In this document: positions 7,884 to 16,325 of the stretch, piece by piece | How positions within the stretch are numbered: the first letter of the stretch is position 1 | Layout of the letters: every line of letters starts with the position of its first letter | Origin: Myxococcus terminator_A | GTDB lineage: Bacteria > Myxococcota > Myxococcia > Myxococcales > Myxococcaceae | Length of the DNA: 64,000 bases | Reading direction: 5' to 3' | Assembly (NCBI GenBank): GCA_049194865.1 | Contig: JBLZWL010000056.1 | Coordinates: forward strand, 1-64,000 | Position numbers and translations under genes: made by a program | Notes under the pieces: model-generated | Seen by the model: the letters and a program-made list of their open reading frames with translations, nothing else | Told to the model about the DNA's origin: nothing | Database searches by the model: none

Positions 7884-9515
7884 CTACGGCTTCGGCGCGG
7901 GGCTGGCCTTCGGACTTGGTGCCTTCGTCCGTGAGGGGCGCTTGCCCTTCTTGTCGGACGGGTCCTCGGGGCAGGGCGGACGCGGGCCATCGCTGGGCGG
8001 CTGGATGGTGAACTCGACGCGGCGGTTGAGCGCCATGCCTTCTTCCGTCGCGTTGTCGGACAGCGGCCGGCTGCGGCCGAAGCCCTGCGAGCACACGCGC
8101 TCCGCCGCCACGCCACTCTGCACGAGGAAGCGCATCACGCTGGATGCACGCCGGCGCGACAGCTCCAGGTTGTACGCATCGCTTGCGCGAGCGTCCGTGT
8201 GGCCCTCCACCAGCACCCGGTCCATCTCCGGGTTCTCGTTCATCACCCGGGCGACCTCCTCCAGAATCGGGAAGGACTCGGAGAGGATGACGTCCTGGTC
8301 CGTGGCGAAGTTCACCTGCTCCAGGATGACAATCTTGTTCCCGTCGCGGCGCGCGAGCGGACAGCCATCGCGGCCCCGGCTTCCGGCCGGCTGGTCCGGG
8401 CACCTGTCGAGCCGGTCCACCGTTCCGTCGCCATCGCGGTCCGTGTCCGGGCAGCCCGCGTTCTCCACGGGGCCGGGCACCTCCGGGCACTTGTCGCCCA
8501 CGCCAATCACGGAGTCGCCATCCGGATCCACCGGAGGAGGAGGCGGCGGCGCCGGCTCGGGCGGCTCCTTGAAGCGCTCCAGCGCCTCCCACTCGCGCGT
8601 CTTCGCCGGAATCCAGATGATGGACGTGAAGAAGCTCAGCGTGGGCGACGCGAGCGAGCATCCACAGCCCGCGCCTCCGCCGAAGGTGAACGTCACACCG
8701 GTGGAGCTGTACCAGCGCAGGCCGATGAGCAGCTCCGCGGGAATCTGTCGCTCCGTTCCAGGCGCCTTCTTCAGGCCGACCGCGCCGTTCACCATGCCGA
8801 GCGCGGTGATGCCACTGCCTCGGAGGATGGGCACCTCGGTGCCGAGGCCGAAGGGCGCCATGTCGCCCACCGCCACGCCGTCGAACACGCGGTCAGGCCG
8901 CTTCCAGAAGCCGCCGTTGAACGCGAGCAGGATGCCGTTGCCGAAGCGGTAGTCCAACACGAGCCCGGGGGCCCACGTCATCTCGCCCTCACCGGCGAAC
9001 GCGTCCTGCGCGCCCGTGGGGAAGGACACGTTCATCGTCAGCGCGGCGCCCCAGCCCTTGCCCTCGGCGGCACGGCGCAGGCCCGGGATGGCCACCTTGC
9101 CGCTGATGCGCAGGTCCCCGAGCACGAAGCTCTCCACGCTTCCCTCGGTGCCGATGACCTCCAGGTTCTGTCCGCCCTGCGCGAGGATGAGCGGCAGGTC
9201 CACGCCAATCTCGCCCCAGTCGAACAGGCCCACCATGGCCATGACGTCGAGCTGGAGGCGGTTGCCCACCAGGCTGATCTTCTCGAGGTCACCACCCTCG
9301 GGCACCAGCGTGAGCGGGTTGAGCGAGTAGCTGAGGTACGGGCCGAAGGCCACGGACATGTGGGACAGCGGACGCGACTGGGTGACGACGACCAGGTCCT
9401 GCGGGGCCGCGGACGGGCGGAACAACTGCACGTCGAAGCGGGTGTCCGGCTGAGCGGAGGCGAGGGTGGCCCCTCCGAGCGCCAGGAGGAGGAGCGGGAG
9501 GTGGAAGGGTCTCAT
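7884..9515 (-). CDS. traB: TraB-like outer membrane protein with OmpA domain (outer membrane exchange)
   Basis: A 543-residue protein with signal peptide (MRPFHLPLLLLALGGATLASA). Residues to about 325 look like an outer-membrane beta domain. Residues 329-392 hold thrombospondin type-3 calcium-binding repeats (DPDGDSVIGVGDKCP, DTDRDGDGTVDRLDRCP), and 393-505 an OmpA peptidoglycan-binding domain (GHTDARASDAYNLELSRRRA). A Lys/Pro/Ser tail follows. Family knowledge: M. xanthus TraB has this architecture, is co-transcribed with traA, and is needed with it in both partner cells for outer membrane lipid and protein exchange. Here its ATG overlaps the traA stop codon by four bases (ATGA), which indicates translational coupling and decides the start. 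The traB name rests on architecture plus the neighbouring traA. Confidence 0.88.
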   Translation of the reverse strand: MRPFHLPLLLLALGGATLASAQPDTRFDVQLFRPSAAPQDLVVVTQSRPLSHMSVAFGPYLSYSLNPLTLVPEGGDLEKISLVGNRLQLDVMAMVGLFDWGEIGVDLPLILAQGGQNLEVIGTEGSVESFVLGDLRISGKVAIPGLRRAAEGKGWGAALTMNVSFPTGAQDAFAGEGEMTWAPGLVLDYRFGNGILLAFNGGFWKRPDRVFDGVAVGDMAPFGLGTEVPILRGSGITALGMVNGAVGLKKAPGTERQIPAELLIGLRWYSSTGVTFTFGGGAGCGCSLASPTLSFFTSIIWIPAKTREWEALERFKEPPEPAPPPPPPVDPDGDSVIGVGDKCPEVPGPVENAGCPDTDRDGDGTVDRLDRCPDQPAGSRGRDGCPLARRDGNKIVILEQVNFATDQDVILSESFPILEEVARVMNENPEMDRVLVEGHTDARASDAYNLELSRRRASSVMRFLVQSGVAAERVCSQGFGRSRPLSDNATEEGMALNRRVEFTIQPPSDGPRPPCPEDPSDKKGKRPSRTKAPSPKASPAPKP

Positions 9516-11755
9516 CGGATGCGGCGCTGGGAGCGAAGGAGCAGGAGGCCCGCGGCGAGCAGGACGAGGATGGTGGCGCTGCCGGCCGGAGTCGCGTCGG
9601 CGGCGGTGCCGCAGCAGAAGGCGCCGCCCTGTGGGTCGGTGCCGGGCTTGCGTCGGCCTCGCTCGCATTCCTGCGTCTTGGCCGAGCAGTGCTGCACACC
9701 GAGGCAGTCGCCGCTGTCCTCGCACGAGGTGGAGCAGGTGTTGTTGGTGAGGTCGCAGGTGCCGCCGCAGGGGCAGTGTGCATCGGCGAAGCACTGGACG
9801 CAGGACTCGCCGTTGCAGACGAGGCCCGCGTCACACGTCACCGCGCAGGCACCGGCGTTCTCACAGGTGCGCGTCGTCGGGTTGCACTGGCCGCTGCCGC
9901 AGTCGTCGTTGCTCCGGCAGCCGACGCAGGCGCTGCCCTGGACCGAGCCGTCCGACAGACAGAAGGGCGCATCCGTCTCGCAGGCCTCGCAGCGCGAGCC
10001 GCAGTGGCGGTCGGTGGTGCAGGAACTGCACTCGCCGCTGAGGCAGAACTGGCCGTCGCCGCATTCCAGGTCGGTGCGGCACTGAACGCAGACCTCACCG
10101 TCGAGGCAGAAGGGCCGCTCGCCGGGGCACGTGGCGCAGGCGGGGCCGCAGGCGGCGGCGGTGTTGCACTCGGGCAGCGTGGTGACACAGCTGCCGTTGA
10201 GCGGGTCACACTTCTGGCCCTCGCCGCACTGGGCATCGGTGGTGCACTCGACGCAGGAGGGCGAGCCACCGGGCGTCAGCGCGGCGCACTGGGTGCCATT
10301 GGGGCAGCAGTTGCAGGAGTTGCCAGCGCAGGAGTCATTGGTGGCGCAGGGGAGGCACTGGTTGTTGGTGCAGACCTCGCCACGCTCGCACTGCGAATCG
10401 TCGTTGCACTCGCGGCACTGGTGGATGTCGGTCGCGCAGACCTGGCCACTGGGGCAGTGCTCGTCATCGGTGCAGGGGACGCAGGTGGCGGTGGGCTCGT
10501 CGCAGACGGCGCCCGGGCAGTCCGCATCGTCGTTGCAGCCCGAGCACTGGTTCGTCCCGAGATCGCAGCGGCCGGTGCTCGGACAGTCCTCGTCGTCGTT
10601 GCAGCCACGGCAGGTGTTGTCGCTCAAGTCACAGCGGCCATTGGGACAGTCGTCATCGCCGTTGCAGCCACGGCAGGTGTTGTCGTTCAGGTCGCAGCGG
10701 CCGTTGGGGCACTGGCCATCGTCCGTGCACTGCACGCATTGCGTGTTGCCGTTGATGTTGGCGCAGTAGGGCGAGGACTGACCGCAGGGTGAACAGGAGG
10801 CACCGCAGAAGAGGGCGGAGTCACAGGGCGCGCACAGGGCCGCGGCGTTGCAGTGGAAGTAGGAGGCGCAGCCGCCGTTGTTGGGGGCGTTGACGTTGGC
10901 GCGGCTGCACTGCTCGCAGCGGTTCGGGTCCGTCGAGTAGGACGGGAGGCCGTTCTCCGTCTGGAAGAACTGCGCGGGCTGGAGCAACTGGAAGCCGGAG
11001 CTGTACAGGTTGATGATCGGCGGCTGGTTGGCGGCGCGCTCGAAGTCCGTGAAGGTCCCTGTGAGCTGGGACATCTCAAGTGCGGCGTGCTCCGTCACCT
11101 GCGCGTACAGGATCTCCACGGCGTAGAGTCCCGCCTGGACGAAGGTCACGCTGTTGGTGGTTCGCCAAGTGGGCGCACCCAACTGAGGCGGCCTGTTGAT
11201 GACTGTATAGGATTGAGACCGATCGTAGATGACAAGGCTGACGGCATCGTCCGCGTAGTAACCCAGATGCACGGTCTGGCCCGCGAGGCTCGCAGGGACG
11301 TTCAAGTAACCGCGGAAACGCGAGACGAACGGCGTGAATGCGTCGCCATCGTTGATGACATTGAAGCTGCAGCCACCCGTTGAACACCCCGGTGCGGAGA
11401 CCTGACTCACGAAGTCGCCGTAGCTCAGCGTGCGACCATCGTTGAGGTTGTTGGACAGGTCGAACGGCGTGCGCATCACGGTCGTGACGCGGTTCTGCTT
11501 GCTGGTGGGCTCCTCGAAGTATCCGTTGATGACGTCGAGGTACGTGCCACGTGTCTGCGGGAACTCGCCCAGGGTCCGCGTCCACACGTTGGAAGCGACG
11601 CACATGCCTTGCCCAGCTCCGCTCAGCGCTGGGGCAATCGGGGGGCCGGAGACGGTGACGTCAGCGAGCTTCTGGCCCCAGGCAGGGGAGGCCACAAGGC
11701 ACACCGCGAGGGCAGCGAGCGCGATTCGCGCGATGCGGAACAAGGGGGATTTCAA
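9512..11755 (-). CDS. traA: TraA-like kin-recognition receptor (PA14-like, Cys-rich, MYXO-CTERM)
   Basis: A 747-residue protein with a signal peptide (about 1-27). A PA14-like domain spans about 60-240, ending in the typical GLYAVEILYAQVTEHAALEM. A long Cys-rich region of roughly 270-700 has repeats such as CPNGRCDLSDNTC. The C-terminus is a MYXO-CTERM-type tail: a Cys pair (AFCCG), hydrophobic helix (ATILVLLAAGLLLL), then RSQRRIR. Family knowledge: M. xanthus TraA is a polymorphic cell-surface receptor whose PA14-like variable domain decides which cells recognise each other before outer membrane exchange, and MYXO-CTERM tails are processed and anchored at the surface. The start is TTG with no ATG/GTG nearby; I kept it because the signal peptide begins there. 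It heads the traA-traB operon. Confidence 0.9.
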   Translation of the reverse strand: MKSPLFRIARIALAALAVCLVASPAWGQKLADVTVSGPPIAPALSGAGQGMCVASNVWTRTLGEFPQTRGTYLDVINGYFEEPTSKQNRVTTVMRTPFDLSNNLNDGRTLSYGDFVSQVSAPGCSTGGCSFNVINDGDAFTPFVSRFRGYLNVPASLAGQTVHLGYYADDAVSLVIYDRSQSYTVINRPPQLGAPTWRTTNSVTFVQAGLYAVEILYAQVTEHAALEMSQLTGTFTDFERAANQPPIINLYSSGFQLLQPAQFFQTENGLPSYSTDPNRCEQCSRANVNAPNNGGCASYFHCNAAALCAPCDSALFCGASCSPCGQSSPYCANINGNTQCVQCTDDGQCPNGRCDLNDNTCRGCNGDDDCPNGRCDLSDNTCRGCNDDEDCPSTGRCDLGTNQCSGCNDDADCPGAVCDEPTATCVPCTDDEHCPSGQVCATDIHQCRECNDDSQCERGEVCTNNQCLPCATNDSCAGNSCNCCPNGTQCAALTPGGSPSCVECTTDAQCGEGQKCDPLNGSCVTTLPECNTAAACGPACATCPGERPFCLDGEVCVQCRTDLECGDGQFCLSGECSSCTTDRHCGSRCEACETDAPFCLSDGSVQGSACVGCRSNDDCGSGQCNPTTRTCENAGACAVTCDAGLVCNGESCVQCFADAHCPCGGTCDLTNNTCSTSCEDSGDCLGVQHCSAKTQECERGRRKPGTDPQGGAFCCGTAADATPAGSATILVLLAAGLLLLRSQRRIR

Positions 11756-11940
11756 GGCCGCGCCAGCATGCTGGAAGCCCCTGACAAACTCAATTCTCAG
11801 GCCAACTGGGCATCAGGCCGACTTTGTGACGTGCTACGTCGGGCTTCGGACGGCAAACCCGTACTCCTGTCGACACGTTGCTGTATCAGTTATCCGGAAG
11901 AGCGCGGAAAGCCCGTCCCGGTGTCGTGTGAGTAGCGCAC

Positions 11941-13074
11941 CTACCGGGTGACGCGGTTCTCGGAATGCACGCTGTCAGCTCCCGGCCCCAGGCGCCTCGC
12001 TGGCTCTAGCATCGATAAGAACTCCTCCACGATGCGCTCGGCCGCGAAGTGTTCTCGAACGAAGCGCGCTCCTGCCGCTCCCATCGCCCGCCGACTGGCT
12101 GGCGTCATGTCCACCATGTCCAGCACCGCGTCACGCCAGGACACGACGTCTCCAGGAGGAACCAGTCTGCCGGTCTCACCCTCCCGCAGGGTTTCTGGCA
12201 ACCCTCCAATCCGGCTGGCGAGCACTGGGACTCCGCAGGCCTGGGCCTCGATGGAGACTCGCCCGAACGGTTCCAACCACTCAGAGGGCATGGTGGCCAC
12301 ATCCATCGCGGAATAGAGGGAGCGCATGTCGCTCGTCCATCCGCGCAGGAGATGTCGCGGGTGGAGCTCTGGCGTGAGGGCCGCTCTCAATCGAGGATGC
12401 GCGGCCTCCTCGCCCACCCACAGTGCTCGCAGGCCAGGCCGAAGTGGCATGGCCTGATTGAGGGCCTCGGCCAGTCGGAATGCCCCCTTCTCTGGCTTCA
12501 GCGCGCCAACGAATCCGATGAGCACTTCGTCGGGGCTCACGCCAAGAGCGCGACGTGCCTGGTCCCTCCGTTCTTCATCAGGGCGGAAGTGCTCGACGTC
12601 CAATGGATTGTAGAGAAGTCGGACCCGTTCGGAGGCAACGCCTTGCTCCACCAGGTTCGAGCGCATGGACTCCGACACCGCGATGAAGCGGTGCGCCCAG
12701 CGGGGTAGCAGCAGGCGGGACATGGGCTTGAGTCGGCTGTTGAGATGGCGGAAGAGCGCGACCGGTGTGCCTGTCATCCTCCCCAGCATCAGGAGCGGCC
12801 AGTACTCGTGCCCGAAACTGCCCACCAACCACTGGGGCCGCGTACGACGGATGGCGCGCAGCGTGCTGCGCATCCCCCTGACATCGGCCGCGTTTCGGAA
12901 GACGCCGGGCTCGACGTCGAGCCCATGGGACTTCAACTCCCTGGCGATGAAGCCTTCCTCTCGCGCGACGGTGATAACACCGTGACCAGCTTGGGACAGG
13001 GCTCGCACCAGGCTGACGAGGTGGGTCTCTGTTCCCCGGGCCCCAAGGCTGGTACCCACGAAGACGAAGTTCAT
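11941..13074 (-). CDS. Family 4 glycosyltransferase
   Basis: A 377-residue GT-B fold enzyme of the GT4/group 1 type. The N-terminal domain starts with FVFVGTSLGARGTETHLVSLVRAL, the usual glycine-rich acceptor-side loop. The C-terminal domain has LIGFVGALKPEKGAFRLAEAL and the EX7E donor-site motif (EPFGRVSIE) followed by ACGVPVLASRIGGLPE. It would transfer a sugar from a nucleotide-sugar donor, probably to a lipid or polysaccharide acceptor at the inner membrane face. No glycan cluster surrounds it, so the acceptor is unknown. It lies 185 bases upstream of traA on the same strand; a link to TraA function is not shown by the sequence. Confidence 0.88.
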   Translation of the reverse strand: MNFVFVGTSLGARGTETHLVSLVRALSQAGHGVITVAREEGFIARELKSHGLDVEPGVFRNAADVRGMRSTLRAIRRTRPQWLVGSFGHEYWPLLMLGRMTGTPVALFRHLNSRLKPMSRLLLPRWAHRFIAVSESMRSNLVEQGVASERVRLLYNPLDVEHFRPDEERRDQARRALGVSPDEVLIGFVGALKPEKGAFRLAEALNQAMPLRPGLRALWVGEEAAHPRLRAALTPELHPRHLLRGWTSDMRSLYSAMDVATMPSEWLEPFGRVSIEAQACGVPVLASRIGGLPETLREGETGRLVPPGDVVSWRDAVLDMVDMTPASRRAMGAAGARFVREHFAAERIVEEFLSMLEPARRLGPGADSVHSENRVTR

Positions 13075-13247
13075 GGCTCCAGCACACCATGGGTGCCCCT
13101 TCTTTTCGAGGAGAACCGAGGCTCATGCCGGGAGTTGGGCACGACCTCCCCCGTCCTCACGATTCCTCGCGGCGAGGTCGCGTCTGTCTTTCTGGATTGC
13201 CAGCCGTGTCAGGCACCGCGGGCAGGCCATGAACGAAGACGGAATGG

Positions 13248-14318
13248 CTACGCCCGGCGGCAAGCCGCGTCACCGTCCTGGGAGCGGATGAACGCGGCGG
13301 TCAGCTCGGTTCCCACGGCGGCGCCCAGCACCTCGTACGTGCGCCGACGTGCCCCGCCGACGACCGAGGGCTGATGCGCGAGCGACTCCGGGTGTCGCAC
13401 GAAGATGTTGTAACCGACGATGCAGCCGTCCGCACGAAGCACGGTGATGCCGTCCGTCGCCATCATTCCGCGCAGCAGCTGCCCGGTGGCGCGCACCGCC
13501 GTGGCCGCGGCGTCGGTGGGGTCCGCGTGATAGCGGTCCAGCAGCGCCACGATATCCAGCGGGCGGGGAAGGATGATGCCGTCCACGAAGAGCGTGGAGC
13601 CCGCGCGCTCCCGGGGCAGCACCGCCACCAGGGCCCCATGGGACGACTGCATCACCTCGAAGAGCACGCGCCGGAAGAACCCCCGGGCTCGCTCGAGACT
13701 CGCGCTCGCCACCTCTTCGGTGATGGCCTCCGCCAGCTCGTTCAGCACCGCGGGAGGCGAAGCCCCCTCCACGCGAGCACCTGACAGGTACACGTGCCGA
13801 CACAGGCCGCCGCCCGCGCGCAGCTCCAGCATGTTGTCCGCGAGCTGGAGCACGCCCACGACACCCGCTTGAGGGTCCTCCGTCCGACGCAGCCGCTCCA
13901 GCGGTGACTCCGCGAGCGGAAACGGGTCCGTGCGGAACACGCCGTACGCGAAGCCCTCCGGCACCCGCAGCAGGTACAGCGCCCACCACCGGCCCTGTCC
14001 CAGCGGCGCGCACTGCTTGAGCGCCCGCTGGATGGTGGCCCGCGAGCGCGGACCGATGCCGATGGCGATGGGGTCATGCCCGCCCAGCATCGCGAGCATC
14101 TGCCCCAGGTCGTCTCCGATGAACGCCATGGGGAACAGGGGCGCGCCTTCCTCGCGGTAGCGCGACAGCGTGACGATGAGCTCGCCGATGGAGTCGGCCG
14201 TCTGCGCGCACGTCATCCCCGCTTCGTCCAGGAACGTACCGACAGCGTCGGTCAGCAGGTGGCGGAAGGAGAGGACGGGAGGTGGGGAGCCCGGTGCGCC
14301 GGAATCCGAGCCATTCAT
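13248..14318 (-). CDS. Possible DAC-fold (DACN-type) sensor protein
   Basis: A 356-residue soluble protein. The C-terminal part has TDGITVLRADGCIVGYNIFVRHP followed about 15 residues later by GGARRRTYEVL. This recalls the DGA and RHR motifs of diadenylate cyclase (DisA_N) domains, but with changed residues (DGC, RRR), as in the predicted nucleotide-sensing DACN relatives. The N-terminal 200 residues hold a second alpha/beta segment I do not recognise. I chose the ATG at 14318 because GGGAG lies four bases upstream; the ATG at 14339 lacks an SD. It is upstream-flanked by the dynamin-like GTPase gene on the same strand. The family call is tentative, and cyclase activity is doubtful given the altered motifs. 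Confidence 0.5.
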   Translation of the reverse strand: MNGSDSGAPGSPPPVLSFRHLLTDAVGTFLDEAGMTCAQTADSIGELIVTLSRYREEGAPLFPMAFIGDDLGQMLAMLGGHDPIAIGIGPRSRATIQRALKQCAPLGQGRWWALYLLRVPEGFAYGVFRTDPFPLAESPLERLRRTEDPQAGVVGVLQLADNMLELRAGGGLCRHVYLSGARVEGASPPAVLNELAEAITEEVASASLERARGFFRRVLFEVMQSSHGALVAVLPRERAGSTLFVDGIILPRPLDIVALLDRYHADPTDAAATAVRATGQLLRGMMATDGITVLRADGCIVGYNIFVRHPESLAHQPSVVGGARRRTYEVLGAAVGTELTAAFIRSQDGDAACRRA

Positions 14319-14472
14319 GACGCTCCCAGCATGGCGCATTGTCGCCGCACACGCACGGGCCGAATATCATCCGTCCTGACTGTCCGCGTGGCCTCGCCTC
14401 GGTGTCTCAGTGCGTACACCTCAAGACCCACCCACGGGGACGGGAAGCGACGGCTCGCCTCCCCGCCAGCCG

Positions 14473-16218
14473 TCAGGACAGCTCGGCCCGCGTCGCTTCC
14501 AGTCGCGCGGCGGTCCGGTTCCAGTCGTTCGCCAGCCCGTCCAGATGACTCAGGACGTCCGAGAAGAACCGCGTCTCCAGCGCCTGGGCCAGCGTGGCGC
14601 CGTGAGCATCCGCCCACTTCCGGGTGACGCGGGCGCGCACCTGGGCACCCAACAGGTCCACGAAGCGCTCCATCAGCGGCGTGGACAACAGGGTGCCCGC
14701 CCACACCACCGCGTCATGGCCGAAGCCGCCCGTGGCCACCGTCACCACCGCCGCCGCGCCGGACGGCACCGAGTACACCAGCGTCGTCAGCGCCTGGAGC
14801 AGCTCCTCGCGCATGCCGCCCTGGAGCTCGCCCGCCACCAGCTCGCGACAGTAGGCGTACAGCGTGGCGCGGTCCGCCGCGTGGGCATGCAGGGACTCGA
14901 AGCCCAGCGGCTCCTCCAGCTTCGCCAGCGTCACGGGACCGAAGGCCTCGGCCAGCTTCTCGCGCGTCTCGGCGTCTCCCCGCCACGCGGCGACCTCCGG
15001 CGCGAAGGCATCCACCAGCCGTCGCACCCCATCCGTCATCGTCGCGTCCACCGTGCGCGAGGGCGTCTCCGAGCCCTCTGGCTCGGGACCGGTGAAGGAC
15101 TGGCGCACCTTGCGACTCACGTACGTGAGCGCCGTGGCCAGTCCCCGGAACGGCAGCCGCACCCACTTGTGGAACTGGCTGCGCGCATCCAGCTCGTCTC
15201 GAAAGGCGTCGATGAGGATGTCCGCGGGCACCGCCTTGAGCGCCGCCGCGCTGCCCACGCTCCCCAGCTCGTGTCGCAGGCGTTGCCGCAGTCGCTCCGG
15301 CTCGCTCGCCGCGCGAGTGGACGCGCGCGCCACCGCCTCCAGCTCCGCGCGAGCATCCGCGAGTGACGCCTCCAGCGCCCGGGCCTTCAGCTCCCGCGCG
15401 TGCTCGGCCTCTCCCAGCAGGGAGTTGAGCGGAGGCCGCCCGTCCAGCGGCTCCGTCGCCAGGGGACGCAGGCCCGCCTCGACCTCGGGCTGGTGCGGCG
15501 CCAGATAGCGCGCGAGCGGAGGATGGCCCACGTCGGAGGCGAGCTTGTCCAGGTGCCCGCGCGCCACCTCCTCGCGAGACGCCTCGTTGTAGACGAGCAG
15601 GTACGGCCGGCCATGGCCCACCGCGGCGCGCAGGAAGTCCACCAGCGCCGCGTTCTGGTACGTCTGCCGGCTCACCACGAATACGAGCACGTCCACGGTG
15701 ACGAGCAGCGCCTCCGCGCGCTCGCGATTCTCCCGGTACACGCTGTCGAAGTCCGGCGTGTCCATGACGAGCAGCCCGCGAGGCACCGCGTCCGCCAGCA
15801 CCAGGTACAGCCGCCCCGCCGGCCCCGGCTGGTCCACGGGCGCGAGCTCCCCTGGCACGACGGGCACCGTGTCGTAGCGGCGGGTGAGGAAGTCCTTCAG
15901 CGCCCCCGTCCACGTCTCCGGGTGGGCCGCCGCGAGGCACTGCTTCGTCAGTCCTCCCTCGGGCCTCGCGGGCGACAGCGGCGCGCCGACCAGCGCGTTG
16001 AACAGGGTGGACTTGCCCACGTTGTTCGGGCCGGCGATGGCCACCAGCAGCAGGGGCGCGTCCGCGGAGCCCAGGCGGGGGAGCAGGTCCCTGCGCAGCC
16101 GCTCGGCCAGACGACGGGCCAGGTCCGCGTCCGACGCCTCGGGGAAGCGCTCGGGGGCGGGCAGGGCGTCGAGTGCGGACGCGAGGGACTCGCGCAGGGT
16201 GTAGGGGTCTCTCGTCAT
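14473..16218 (-). CDS. Dynamin-family (bacterial dynamin-like) GTPase
   Basis: A 581-residue protein with a clear N-terminal GTPase: G1 P-loop GPNNVGKST (63-71), G3 DTPDFDS, and a G4-like YNEAS in place of NKxD. The rest is long, helical and charged, with a hydrophobic stretch (VYSVPSGAAAVVTVATGGFGHDAVVWAGTL-type region) near the C-terminal quarter that could insert into membrane. This is the layout of dynamin_N proteins that remodel or protect membranes. Start: ATG at 16218; an in-frame GTG at 16233 adds five residues. It is divergent from the thioredoxin lipoprotein gene. The substrate membrane and partners are not evident. Confidence 0.8.
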   Translation of the reverse strand: MTRDPYTLRESLASALDALPAPERFPEASDADLARRLAERLRRDLLPRLGSADAPLLLVAIAGPNNVGKSTLFNALVGAPLSPARPEGGLTKQCLAAAHPETWTGALKDFLTRRYDTVPVVPGELAPVDQPGPAGRLYLVLADAVPRGLLVMDTPDFDSVYRENRERAEALLVTVDVLVFVVSRQTYQNAALVDFLRAAVGHGRPYLLVYNEASREEVARGHLDKLASDVGHPPLARYLAPHQPEVEAGLRPLATEPLDGRPPLNSLLGEAEHARELKARALEASLADARAELEAVARASTRAASEPERLRQRLRHELGSVGSAAALKAVPADILIDAFRDELDARSQFHKWVRLPFRGLATALTYVSRKVRQSFTGPEPEGSETPSRTVDATMTDGVRRLVDAFAPEVAAWRGDAETREKLAEAFGPVTLAKLEEPLGFESLHAHAADRATLYAYCRELVAGELQGGMREELLQALTTLVYSVPSGAAAVVTVATGGFGHDAVVWAGTLLSTPLMERFVDLLGAQVRARVTRKWADAHGATLAQALETRFFSDVLSHLDGLANDWNRTAARLEATRAELS

Positions 16219-16288
16219 CGGAGGTCCACGCACACCAGAGCATGTGCGGGGGCGGGTTCCCAGTTGCTTGCGCGGTGGATGTCACTGG

Positions 16289-16317
16289 GGGACAGAGTGG
16301 CGGTGGCGCGGTAGGGT
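16289..16317 (+). promoter_or_regulatory. Candidate leaderless promoter for the thioredoxin lipoprotein
   Basis: GGGACA (16289-16294), a 17-base spacer, then TAGGGT (16312-16317). The ATG at 16326 begins eight bases later, about where transcription should start, and no SD precedes it, so the mRNA may be leaderless. Confidence 0.45.
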
Positions 16318-16325
16318 CCCCCGCC

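Noticed and set aside
8199..10085. Long plus-strand open frame (628 codons) opposite traB and traA
   Set aside because: Composition is Arg/His/Ala-rich and it runs across the traA/traB boundary; the minus strand has clear signal peptides and domains.
13248..14318. Active diadenylate cyclase
   Set aside because: The DGA and RHR motifs are both altered (DGC, RRR), so catalysis is not supported.
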